Source: Betaproteobacteria bacterium Ga0077526
GTDB taxonomy: Bacteria; Pseudomonadota; Gammaproteobacteria; Burkholderiales; Ga0077523
Direction: 5' to 3'
Assembly (NCBI GenBank): GCA_001464765.1
Contig: LNDV01000031.1
Span: forward strand, 250,867-314,866
DNA: 64,000 nucleotides
Shown here: positions 1 through 7,578 of the stretch, piece by piece
Position numbering within the stretch: the stretch's first letter is position 1
Layout of the letters: each line of letters begins with the position of its first letter
Position numbers and translations under genes: made by a program
Notes under the pieces: model-generated
Databases searched by the model: none
What the model was told of the DNA's origin: nothing
What the model saw: only the letters and a program-made list of their open reading frames with translations

Positions 1-291
1 GGCAACGACACTTTCCGCTTCGCGTCGGTGGACGACAGCCCCGCGGGTGCCACGCGCGACGTCATCACCGACTTCAACGGGCTGGGTATGTTCCTCGGCG
101 ACCGCATCGATCTCTCGGGCATTGACGCGAATCTGGCGATCGCAGGCAACCAAGCCTTCCTTGCCGCTCAGATCTCCTACGTGGGCGGGATTCTGACGGC
201 CGACGTGCTGTTCGGTGCGGATTTTCAGGTGGAGCTTGCCGGCGCGCCGGCGCTTCTCATCAGCGGACCGGGCACCGACATCATCTTTTAG
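1..291 (+). CDS. C-terminal end of an RTX / serralysin-type secreted calcium-binding protein (5' partial)
   Basis: The reading frame is open from the first base and ends in TAG, giving 96 residues of the C-terminus. It opens with GNDTFRF followed by VITDFNGLGMFLGDRIDLSGIDAN, the pattern of the peptidase M10 serralysin C-terminal domain that follows glycine/aspartate-rich RTX nonapeptide repeats. This domain normally forms the end of a calcium-binding beta roll and carries the type I secretion signal. The last residues (GPGTDIIF) are a hydrophobic tail as in type I substrates. The catalytic or adhesive part lies upstream of the window, so the enzyme activity cannot be stated. Confidence 0.75.
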   Translation, partial: GNDTFRFASVDDSPAGATRDVITDFNGLGMFLGDRIDLSGIDANLAIAGNQAFLAAQISYVGGILTADVLFGADFQVELAGAPALLISGPGTDIIF

Positions 292-295
292 GGAA

Positions 296-355
296 GGTCC
301 CCGGGCAGAGCCCGGGCTACGCGTCAGCCCGTAGCCCGGACTCCGTCCGGGGACG
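296..355. repeat. REP-like palindromic repeat (GTAGCCCGGAC type)
   Basis: Two facing copies of a CCCGGGCTACG / CGTAGCCCGGAC core lie directly behind the RTX gene, before the converging small membrane protein gene. The same core recurs at 51706-51821 and 55929-56073. Such dispersed palindromes are common in proteobacterial intergenic regions, and here they may also act as a bidirectional transcription barrier. Confidence 0.6.
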
Positions 356-372
356 GTGCCGCAATGGCGACG

Positions 373-648
373 TCAGGACCACCTCCGTTTCAGCGCACGG
401 AATCCGAACCACATGACGGCAACGCCGATCAGCAGGCTCGGCACGGACACGATCAGGATCACCTCCGTCCACCCTGGCGATTCCCCGAGGAGCGCACCAA
501 CGACATACACCCCGCCGCAAAGACTCATGAAGAGTCCGAGGAGGCCTGCCGCGAGGAGGACGAGCGAGACTACGTAATGCCAGACGCCGCCCCGACGTGG
601 CCTGGGGTTCTCACGTTCCTGCGTGTGCTCTGGGTTGTCTGCCCCCAA
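373..648 (-). CDS. Small two-helix membrane protein A
   Basis: A 91-residue protein of unknown function. It has a charged, arginine-rich N-terminus (to about residue 22), a hydrophobic helix (VVSLVLLAAGLLGLFMSLCGG), a short loop and a second helix (ILIVSVPSLLIGVAVMWFGF) followed by a basic tail. The start used is TTG at 648, preceded by an AAGGGAAGG ribosome-binding sequence. It is clearly related to the 89-residue protein at 778-1047: both carry a GLLxSLCGG motif at the end of helix 1 and SLxIGGxVxWxxFRA in helix 2. It lies last in the radical SAM/Lgt-like gene row, 129 bases behind its relative. Confidence 0.6.
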   Translation of the reverse strand: MGADNPEHTQERENPRPRRGGVWHYVVSLVLLAAGLLGLFMSLCGGVYVVGALLGESPGWTEVILIVSVPSLLIGVAVMWFGFRALKRRWS

Positions 649-777
649 GATGCCTTCCCTTTCTGTTCTTCAGTCTACGACCGCGTTCGATCCAAAAAAA
701 AGGAGCGAGTCGTGTCGCTGCCGTTCCAGCAGCCACCCGAAGGCATGCAGCGGAGGACCGGCTCGCGCACCTTTGAC

Positions 778-1047
778 TCAGGGCTCGGCATCTTCCACCG
801 GCGGTGTCGACCGATGCCGTCGCCCCACTGCGCGGAAGCACGCCCACGCCACGAGGCCACCGATCACGAGGCTCGGCAATGCGATCGTCAGCATGAACGC
901 CATTCCTCCGTCGCTCGAGAATGCCATGAGCGTGAACATTCCCCCGCACAGGCTGGCCAGCAGCCCGGCGATGCCGATCAGCACGAGCAGACCGGACACG
1001 ATCATCCTGCCCGCGCTGTCGCGCGGCGGTTCGGGTGGCTGGCTCAT
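778..1047 (-). CDS. Small two-helix membrane protein B
   Basis: An 89-residue protein with two predicted membrane helices (about residues 16-42 and 49-70) and a hydrophilic tail. It contains the same GLLASLCGG and PSLVIGG motifs as the neighbouring 91-residue protein, so the two are probably a tandem duplication. Its ATG start overlaps the TGA of the radical SAM gene (ATGA at 1044-1047), which indicates translational coupling and a shared operon. No known family was recognised. Its placement suggests an accessory role at the membrane for the radical SAM/Lgt-like pair. Confidence 0.65.
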   Translation of the reverse strand: MSQPPEPPRDSAGRMIVSGLLVLIGIAGLLASLCGGMFTLMAFSSDGGMAFMLTIALPSLVIGGLVAWACFRAVGRRHRSTPPVEDAEP

Positions 1048-2519
1048 GGCGTCGCTCCTTCGGGAGTCGGATTGTCAGTATCGTCGGGCACGGCAGACGC
1101 AGGCGCATCGTACATCCGCAGAAACTCCTCTCTGCGGCGCTCCAGCACCTCGCGAGTGCCGTCGCGGTACAGCAGGTTGAAGGTCTCGAACGGAATCAAC
1201 CTGCCGTCAGGCTGCACCATGTGCACGCAGGAGCGCTTGACCGCGCGCACGTCGAAGTTGTGGGCGTCGATGAACTGCATGATCAGCACCCGGAAGACGT
1301 CCGCGTAGCCGAGATCGGCAGGCGCCGCCACATCGGGCAGACAGCACAGCAGTGCGGACAGGCCCTTCGCCTGACCTTCCGGACCGCGACTCGTGGAGAA
1401 CAGCGCGACGATCTTTTCCTTCAGCTCACCATCACGCTCGAACGCGATGGTGCTGCGCTTACCCGACAGCAGCACTTCCGGCGGCAGGTAGCCCGTCAGC
1501 GGCACGAGCCCCTCGGGCCGCTTGATCGCGTAGGCCATCGCGAGCGCGTCGGGATTGCACGGCACCGGGATGATGTCCTCCGGGCGGAACAGCGCGGTCT
1601 GTTCGAGGATGCGGGTGCGTACCTCGGTCAGCGTGAGGCGTTGCGTCGCCGGGTCGTAGTCATCCGTGCGACCCGCATGCTGTACCGGCTGGATCGTCAC
1701 CCCACGTACGCACGGCTGCTTCGCGGCGAACTCGATCAGCGTGCCGAGTTCGTCCTCGTTCACGCCGCGCGCAACGGTGACGACCAGCGTCGTTGACAGA
1801 CCCACGCGGTTCAGATTCTCCAGCGCCCGTTCCCGCACCTGCGTGAGGTCCGCGCCGCGAAGCCGCTTGAGCGCCTGGGGCTTCAGCGAGTCGAATTGCA
1901 GGTAGATCTCGAACGCTGGCGCGTAGGCTGCGAGACGCTCGGCGAACCCGGGTTCGTTCGCGATTCGGATGCCGTTCGTGTTGACCATCAGATGGCGAAT
2001 GGGCCGGCGGCGTGCGGCGTCGAGGATCGCGAAGAACTGCGGGTGCAGCGTGGGTTCGCCGCCGGAGATCTGCACCACGTCCGGCTCACCTTCGGCGGCG
2101 ACGACGGCATCCAGCATCGATTCCACAGTCGGCAGATCCCGGAACTCCGGCCGGTGCGGCCCCGACCCCGCATAGCAGACCGGGCAGCGGAGGTTGCAGT
2201 GGTCGGTGATCTCCAGGATCGTCAGACACGCATGCTGCATGTGATCGGGGCACAGGCCGCAGTCGTACGGGCAGCCGTAGCGCATGGGCGTCGCGAATCG
2301 CAGAGGCATCTCGGGGGGCTTCAGATACACCTCCCGCGCCATGCGCCAGTACTCGGCATCGGTCGCGATGAGCACCTTGCGCGAGCCATGTTCCGGACAC
2401 CACTTGTGCATCCAGACCTGGCCGTCGCGGATCACGAGTTTCGCCTCCGCGCGCCGCATACACACATCGCACAGGGACACGGCGGTGTCGTAGAAGAGAT
2501 AGGGGCGGACTCGTGGCAT
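1044..2519 (-). CDS. Radical SAM enzyme, MJ0619 / tetraether-synthase-like
   Basis: A 491-residue radical SAM protein. The N-terminus has a cysteine-rich cluster (CDVCMRRAEAK, then HKWCPEHG, then YGCPYDCGLCPDH), followed by the radical SAM motif CNLRCPVC and the glycine-rich SAM-binding stretch QISGGEPTLHP. The extra N-terminal CxxC and CPEHG elements are typical of the MJ0619 group, which includes the pterin-modifying MJ0619 and archaeal tetraether lipid synthase. The C-terminal third holds further cysteines (PCNPDALAM, LLCCLPD) that could bind additional clusters. It starts 4 bases after the Lgt-like gene and overlaps the next membrane protein gene by 4 bases. Action on a membrane lipid or lipid-linked substrate is inferred from family and neighbours only. 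Confidence 0.85.
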   Translation of the reverse strand: MPRVRPYLFYDTAVSLCDVCMRRAEAKLVIRDGQVWMHKWCPEHGSRKVLIATDAEYWRMAREVYLKPPEMPLRFATPMRYGCPYDCGLCPDHMQHACLTILEITDHCNLRCPVCYAGSGPHRPEFRDLPTVESMLDAVVAAEGEPDVVQISGGEPTLHPQFFAILDAARRRPIRHLMVNTNGIRIANEPGFAERLAAYAPAFEIYLQFDSLKPQALKRLRGADLTQVRERALENLNRVGLSTTLVVTVARGVNEDELGTLIEFAAKQPCVRGVTIQPVQHAGRTDDYDPATQRLTLTEVRTRILEQTALFRPEDIIPVPCNPDALAMAYAIKRPEGLVPLTGYLPPEVLLSGKRSTIAFERDGELKEKIVALFSTSRGPEGQAKGLSALLCCLPDVAAPADLGYADVFRVLIMQFIDAHNFDVRAVKRSCVHMVQPDGRLIPFETFNLLYRDGTREVLERRREEFLRMYDAPASAVPDDTDNPTPEGATP

Positions 2520-2523
2520 GGGT

Positions 2524-3264
2524 TCAGCCGGCGGAGGGGCGCAGGCCGAGCAGCCGGCGCAGAGAAAGGAGACACCACGCCGTTCCCGCCACGCAAGCCC
2601 ACTGGATCGCGGTGAGGCCGGCGTGCAGGTCGGCTACGAAGTGGCCGGCCACCGGTTCGCCGTGCGGCGGCTTCAGGAAGTCGAGACCGAATCGCAGGAA
2701 CAGATAGGCCGCGACGAACGTCCGGAACCGTACGCCCTGCACCGCCGTGGAGGGACGTCTCCACGCCCAAAGCGCGAACAGCGCGAGCGCGACGGCCTCG
2801 TATCCGGCAACGGGATGGCGGCCGATGCCGTCACCGTAATCCCACGCCCAGGGCAACGAGGTCGGCGAACCGTAGGTGAGGTCCCAAGGACCGGACAGTT
2901 GGCACCCCACGCGACCGATGGCCACGGCAAGCGCGAACGGCACGACGAAGCGGTCGCCGGTCGACAGCCGCCAGCCGACCGCGCGCTTGGCCACCTCGAC
3001 CCCGCACCAGCCACCGAGCAGTCCGCCGACGACCGTCTTGCCCGCGAGCCATGCCCCGACGGGCTGCGCGGCCAGCGCCGACGCGTACTGGAGCACATAC
3101 AGAAGCTTGGAGCCGAGCGCGGCGCCGCAGGCGGCACCGGCGATGAGGGAGATGCGGTCTGACGTGCGCATCGACGCCATCGAGGGATCGCGCGTTGCCC
3201 AGTAAAGGCGCGCACCGATGGCGTAGGCCAGCACTTCGAGCACGAGGTGCGGGTAGGGATTCAT
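2524..3264 (-). CDS. Prolipoprotein diacylglyceryl transferase-like membrane protein (divergent Lgt family)
   Basis: A 246-residue polytopic membrane protein with about seven hydrophobic segments. It shows the Lgt family layout: KTVVGGLLGG near residue 90, then GRVGCQLSGPWDLTYGSP and HPVAGYEA, then a late LRFGLDFLKP segment. In true Lgt the central motif reads GRIGNFxN; here the asparagine positions are occupied by other residues, so it is unlikely to be the housekeeping lipoprotein acyltransferase. It is first in an operon with the radical SAM enzyme, 4 bases apart. It may move diacylglyceryl or isoprenoid-like groups or present a lipid substrate to the radical SAM partner, but this is inference. 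Confidence 0.75.
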   Translation of the reverse strand: MNPYPHLVLEVLAYAIGARLYWATRDPSMASMRTSDRISLIAGAACGAALGSKLLYVLQYASALAAQPVGAWLAGKTVVGGLLGGWCGVEVAKRAVGWRLSTGDRFVVPFALAVAIGRVGCQLSGPWDLTYGSPTSLPWAWDYGDGIGRHPVAGYEAVALALFALWAWRRPSTAVQGVRFRTFVAAYLFLRFGLDFLKPPHGEPVAGHFVADLHAGLTAIQWACVAGTAWCLLSLRRLLGLRPSAG

Positions 3265-3469
3265 ACTTCGTGCGATCGCGGGCAGGCGACATCATGGAGA
3301 CGACCGCGACGGCGCGAGCGCAGCGTCAACGAAACGCATGCGCTTTCCCGCACGTGCCCTCGCTTCACACGAGACCTGCCACTTGCACCAGCGACGTCCA
3401 AGGCATCCACCCGTTGGGTTGCACGCCCGGATTCTATGCTGCCCGGTGCCGACAGACATTGCCAGCGAT

Positions 3470-3494
3470 GGGGGCGCGCAGGGACGGCGCCCCC
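3470..3494 (-). terminator. GC-rich hairpin behind the secreted protein gene
   Basis: The arms GGGGGCGC and GCGCCCCC enclose a 9-base loop just 3' of the stop of the 164-residue secreted protein. There is no run of U, so it is a hairpin that could stabilise or end the transcript rather than a classical intrinsic terminator. Confidence 0.35.
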
Positions 3495-3506
3495 AGGGAC
3501 CCGCGG

Positions 3507-4001
3507 TCAGGGCAGCTTGTAATCGAACTCCTGCTTGCAGGAGTACAGGCCCGGCGCCACGAACTTGCAGCGGAACGGACCAGCCGCGTCGATGCCGGTG
3601 AATTTGCCGGTGCCGCCCTTCAGGCGGTTGACGCCCTCGGACCCGCCAGTCGAGAGGAACTTGCCGGTGTAGTCAGCGAAAGCCTTGTCGCCGTCGGCGT
3701 CGGTCCACGCGCACGAACCGACGAAGCCGCCGGCGCCGTTGTCGAGATCTCCCTGATAGCTGCAGACGACCCAGCCCTCGTGGAACGGGCCCGATCCCTT
3801 GTCGTTGAACAACACGCCGTTGAACATGCCCGAGAGCGTCATGCGCGTCGGCGACAACTGCGCCGCGTCATCGCCGTAGGAGCGGAATGCACTGTGCACG
3901 CTGATCTTCCCTGTCTTGGGAAGCGGGTCGGCAAATGCCGCCTGATTGCCGCCCAGCACTGCGATTGCGAAGACTGCAAGAGACGCTGACTGTCTGATCA
4001 T
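3507..4001 (-). CDS. Secreted protein of unknown function, allene oxide cyclase-like barrel pattern
   Basis: A 164-residue exported protein. The start is taken at the ATG at 4001, which gives a typical signal peptide (MIRQSASLAVFAIAVLGGNQAAFA, cleavage about residue 24). The open frame extends further upstream, but that part is not signal-like. The mature part is rich in glycine and aromatic residues and ends with KGGTGKFTGIDAAGPFRCKF. Such GGTGKFxGxxGxGxF endings are seen in small exported beta-barrel proteins resembling allene oxide cyclase or DUF3224. Cysteines occur at four places (CSYQ, CAW, CKF, CKQE) and could form two disulfides. It stands alone between converging or unrelated genes. 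Confidence 0.6.
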   Translation of the reverse strand: MIRQSASLAVFAIAVLGGNQAAFADPLPKTGKISVHSAFRSYGDDAAQLSPTRMTLSGMFNGVLFNDKGSGPFHEGWVVCSYQGDLDNGAGGFVGSCAWTDADGDKAFADYTGKFLSTGGSEGVNRLKGGTGKFTGIDAAGPFRCKFVAPGLYSCKQEFDYKLP

Positions 4002-4168
4002 GGTCCGACTCCCCGAAACGGATTGTGTGTCCGTCACGTCGGCGAACGCCCACGCGTACGGTGTCGGAAGACTATCGGACGGGGCCACCGCCGGATATCA
4101 CCTGTTCCAGTGATTCGGCTCCACTTGGCCTGCATGGTCCCGCGAGGTGCGAGCCCCTTCTCCAGCCC

Positions 4169-5608
4169 CTAAACCACGGGCGATTGCGCCGAAGACGTAC
4201 CGCCCAGCAGAAAGTCGATCACATCGGAAGCGCTGTAGTGCGAGCGGCCGTGGAGAAACCCGGCGATCTTCTCCAGATCGTCGCCGCTGGTGACGAGCGG
4301 CGGTTCCAGTTCGCCGGACCGCTGCAATTGCGGCTGACCTGCCGCCGAAGTGAGGCCATTGCACAGGCATTGCCGGCCGGCGGTGTCCTCGAAGGCGCCC
4401 CCCTTGCGAACGTAGTCGTCCTCCGGCTCGCCGGGGCAGCGGTAGCCAAGTCGGCCATCAGCCATGCGGTAAGGCACCCGGAGTGCGCCGAGATCGCAGA
4501 TCCGCTCGCGGTTCGCATCGCGTCCCGGATGCGCGGGCCACTGAACCACCTTGAACGGGTAGCCCGTCGGAGAAGCCCGCGGATCGGTCCGCACGCTGAC
4601 CTCGCCGCGCAGGGCGTGCTCGAGCACCGACGACTTCAGCGAGGTGGCCAACCCCGACTCGTCGCAATAGGCGAAGAGCGTCCCGACCTGCACGCCCGCC
4701 GCACCGGCCTCCCGCGCGGCGCGCAGCTGGTCCGGATGCCCGCTCCCGCCCGCCACCCAGAAGGGCAGGCCGAGCGCCTTCAGGGCGTCGAGATCGACCA
4801 TGTCGCGTTCGCCATAGATCGGCTCGCCGTGTTCGTCGAGACGTGCCGGACCGCGCGGCGGCGCGTTGTGCCCGCCCGCAATGGGGCCCTCGACCACGAA
4901 GCCATCCACGCGGCCGGACGCCTTGCGGGCGAGCAGTGTTGCGAGGGAATTGCTGGCGACGATGGGCAGGAACTTCGGGCGCGCCATCGGCGGTGGCAGA
5001 GTGTCCCAATGGGTACGCGGATCGAACTCGAGCATCGTCTCGGGCCCACCACCGCCCTCGATATCCAGCCGAAGCGTGGCGGGCTCGTGCCGCGCGAGGC
5101 GGTCTAGCGCACCGGGAATCTCCTTCGGGATGCCCGCGCCCATCAGGACATAGTCCACGCCCGCGAGCATCGCGCCGTAGAGCGTCGGCAGCGTCGGGAT
5201 CTGTACCTTCGTGAGCAGATTGATGCCGACCACGCCGGAATGCCCCTGCCTGGCCAGCCAGACCTCCACGAAGGCGGCCAGCATCAGTAGTTCGCGGCGG
5301 GCGTGACTCACCTTCTCGCGCACCAGAGGCAGCAAGCGGTAGCGCGTACCGGACGGGCGGCCATAGGGCAGGAAGTAGCGGCCCAGCGCCTCGTCCACCG
5401 CATGCCGCAAGGGGAAATGCGCCATGGCACGGCGCATGTGGCCGCCGGGGTCGCCATCCTGCAGGCGCCGGATGAATACCGTGTCGATCGCCGTGCCGGA
5501 TACGACGCCCAGCTGGCCGCGCGACGCCACCGCGCGCGCAAGACGCCAGTCGGACACGGCGACGCCCATGCCGCCCTGGATGATGGAAGGTGGATTCGAC
5601 TCGTTCAT
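4169..5608 (-). CDS. Nitronate monooxygenase-like flavoprotein (2-nitropropane dioxygenase family)
   Basis: A 479-residue TIM-barrel flavoprotein. The start is set at the ATG at 5608 (MNESNPPSIIQGGMGV), where the conserved QGGMG phosphate-binding motif lies at residues 10-14; sequence further upstream looks non-coding. Other family marks are GVVSGTAID, the VEGPIAGGHNAPPRG segment carrying the catalytic-type histidine, and WVAGGSGHPDQLRAAREAGAAGVQVGTLF, the FMN phosphate site. It is about 100 residues longer than typical nitronate monooxygenases because of a C-terminal extension with cysteines (RCPGEP, CLCNG). The family oxidises nitronates, but many members have other unknown substrates. Confidence 0.8.
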   Translation of the reverse strand: MNESNPPSIIQGGMGVAVSDWRLARAVASRGQLGVVSGTAIDTVFIRRLQDGDPGGHMRRAMAHFPLRHAVDEALGRYFLPYGRPSGTRYRLLPLVREKVSHARRELLMLAAFVEVWLARQGHSGVVGINLLTKVQIPTLPTLYGAMLAGVDYVLMGAGIPKEIPGALDRLARHEPATLRLDIEGGGGPETMLEFDPRTHWDTLPPPMARPKFLPIVASNSLATLLARKASGRVDGFVVEGPIAGGHNAPPRGPARLDEHGEPIYGERDMVDLDALKALGLPFWVAGGSGHPDQLRAAREAGAAGVQVGTLFAYCDESGLATSLKSSVLEHALRGEVSVRTDPRASPTGYPFKVVQWPAHPGRDANRERICDLGALRVPYRMADGRLGYRCPGEPEDDYVRKGGAFEDTAGRQCLCNGLTSAAGQPQLQRSGELEPPLVTSGDDLEKIAGFLHGRSHYSASDVIDFLLGGTSSAQSPVV

Positions 5609-5868
5609 GACGAATGGGTCTCGCGAAAGGAAGGGATGCCCGTTCGACCGCGTGCACGCGAAAGGGCGCGGGAGGCAGCCGGCGGGATCGGCCCGCGCGC
5701 ATGGCATGCGGATCCAGGCAGCAGGTAAGGCGAACCGGCGGAACGCCGGGGGACACGGAAAAGTGGCAACGGACCGATCGACCGTGAAGAGGTGGCCGAG
5801 TCTAGATGCCCGAGGGGCCCGCCGATTTAATCCAGATCAAGCCGGAGGAAGGTCCGCGGTGCCGATGT

Positions 5869-7332
5869 TCAGCGGAGGAACTCCGGCGCCAGCGCCCGGT
5901 AGAGCCGCCGGAACCGACGGCCCCGCTCCCGGTAGCGATCGGCCAGAACCGGGTCGGGTTCCACGACATCGCGAACCGCCGGAACCGCGCAGACGGCATC
6001 GACCGGTTCGCCGGTGATTGCGATCCGTGCAAGGCGCGCAGCGCCGAACGCCGGGCCCGTGTCCGAACCCTCGAACCGGACGAGGGGGCGGCCCAGTGCG
6101 GACGCGAGGATGCGCATCCACAGAGAACTGCGCGACCCGCCGCCGATGACGGCGAAGCGCTCCGGCGCCGTGCCGGCGCTCGCCAGGCACTCGGCGGATT
6201 CGGCAAAGGCGAAGGCCACGCCCTCGAGGACCGCGCGCACGAGGGATTCGGGCGACGTCTCGCCATCCAGGCCGAAGAACACGCCGCGGGCATTCGGGTC
6301 GTTGTGGGGCGTGCGCTCGCCGCTCAGGTACGGAAGGAACAGCAGTTCTCCCGAGCCGTCCGTCGTCGCGTCCACGCGCGCCAGCAACGCTTCGATGTCG
6401 GACTCGCCGAGCAGATGCGCCACCCAGGCCAGACAGCTCGCGCCGTTCAGCAGCGCCGCCATCCGATACCAGCGGGACGGCACGCAGTGACAGAAGGCGT
6501 GAATCATCGCGTCCGGCGACGGACGATAGTCGCCGGTGGCGACGAAGATCTGTCCCGACGTGCCGAGTGACAGGAAGGCATCGCCGGCATTCACCGCACC
6601 GATCCCCACGGCACCGGCCGCTGCATCGCCACCGCCGGCCGCCACGATCACGCCTTCCGCGAGACCGAGTGCTTTCGCCACGGGACCGCTGACGACTCCC
6701 GTCGCCTGTGTCCCTTCGCGAATCGCCGGCAGCTGTTCCGGCACGAGGCCGGTCGCTGCGACGAGCGGTGTGGACCACGCGCGGGAAGCCTGATCGAGCC
6801 ACAACGTGCCCGCGGCATCCGAGGCATCAGTGATGAACTCTCCGGTGAGACGCCAGCGCAAATAGTCCTTGGGCAGCAGCACGCGAGCGACGCGCCGGAA
6901 CACGTCGGGCTCGTGCTCGCGCGCCCACAGGAGCTTGGGGGCCGTGAAGCCCGGCATCGCACGCACGCCGGCGATCTGCGGGAGGTCCGACACTGCGCGT
7001 TCGAGCGTCGCGCACTGCGCGGCCGAGCGCCCGTCGTTCCAGAGGATCGCGGGACGCAGCACGTCCCTGCGGGCATCGAGCAGCACGGCGCCGTGCATCT
7101 GACCGGACAGGCCGAGGGCCCGAATCTGCGTCCAGCCTGCCGGCGCCTGCGCGCGCAACTGCGCGCACACGGCGACCACGGCTGCCCACCATTGCTCCGG
7201 CGATTGCTCCGAGGCGCCGGGAAACGGACGCGACACGGAAAGTGCAGCCTCGGCGCTCGCAACGGTTCGCTGCGACCCATCGACGAGGACGGCCTTGACC
7301 GCCGAGGTGCCGAGGTCGATGCCGAGGTACAT
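5869..7332 (-). CDS. xylB: Xylulokinase (FGGY carbohydrate kinase)
   Basis: A 487-residue FGGY-family kinase that phosphorylates D-xylulose to xylulose 5-phosphate, or a closely related ketose. The start at 7332 places MYLGIDLGTSAVKAVLVD, the N-terminal ATPase motif, at the beginning as in the family; 21 further upstream in-frame codons look non-coding. Further marks are LSGQMHGAVLLD, ILWNDGRSAAQC and the adenosine-binding GGGSRSSLWMRILASALG near the C-terminus. The length fits XylB (about 480-490). No xylose isomerase or sugar transporter adjoins it, so the physiological substrate could be another pentulose. A perfect 16-bp palindrome lies 89 bases upstream of the start. Confidence 0.88.
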   Translation of the reverse strand: MYLGIDLGTSAVKAVLVDGSQRTVASAEAALSVSRPFPGASEQSPEQWWAAVVAVCAQLRAQAPAGWTQIRALGLSGQMHGAVLLDARRDVLRPAILWNDGRSAAQCATLERAVSDLPQIAGVRAMPGFTAPKLLWAREHEPDVFRRVARVLLPKDYLRWRLTGEFITDASDAAGTLWLDQASRAWSTPLVAATGLVPEQLPAIREGTQATGVVSGPVAKALGLAEGVIVAAGGGDAAAGAVGIGAVNAGDAFLSLGTSGQIFVATGDYRPSPDAMIHAFCHCVPSRWYRMAALLNGASCLAWVAHLLGESDIEALLARVDATTDGSGELLFLPYLSGERTPHNDPNARGVFFGLDGETSPESLVRAVLEGVAFAFAESAECLASAGTAPERFAVIGGGSRSSLWMRILASALGRPLVRFEGSDTGPAFGAARLARIAITGEPVDAVCAVPAVRDVVEPDPVLADRYRERGRRFRRLYRALAPEFLR

Positions 7333-7420
7333 GAGGTCGGAGCTCCGAGGGGCGCGGGATCCGTCGAGAATAGCGATCTCCGAACCTTCGCGCACCGGTT
7401 TCGGCGGAACCTGAGGCCGC

Positions 7421-7436
7421 TATGAGCATGCTCATA
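7421..7436. promoter_or_regulatory. Perfect 16-bp palindrome between xylB and a PEP-CTERM gene
   Basis: The sequence TATGAGCATGCTCATA is its own reverse complement. It lies in the 246-bp divergent spacer, 89 bases from the xylB start and 143 bases from the start at 7579. Size, symmetry and place fit an operator for a dimeric repressor. No regulator gene is adjacent. Confidence 0.5.
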
Positions 7437-7578
7437 CGACACGATTGCGCGCACCGACGATTGTCGGTTCCTCGCCCCTACCTTCGCACGATGGTGCGCC
7501 GCGCCGCGGATTTCTAGACTTCGGGAAGAGAGTCGGGGCCAGTCGCACCCGACCGAAAATCCAGAATCGGAGACCCTG

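Noticed and set aside
5609..5868. A possible gene in the 260-bp spacer between the nitronate monooxygenase-like gene and xylB
   Set aside because: No frame with protein-like composition or a start site; only a short GACCGATCGACC segment was noted.
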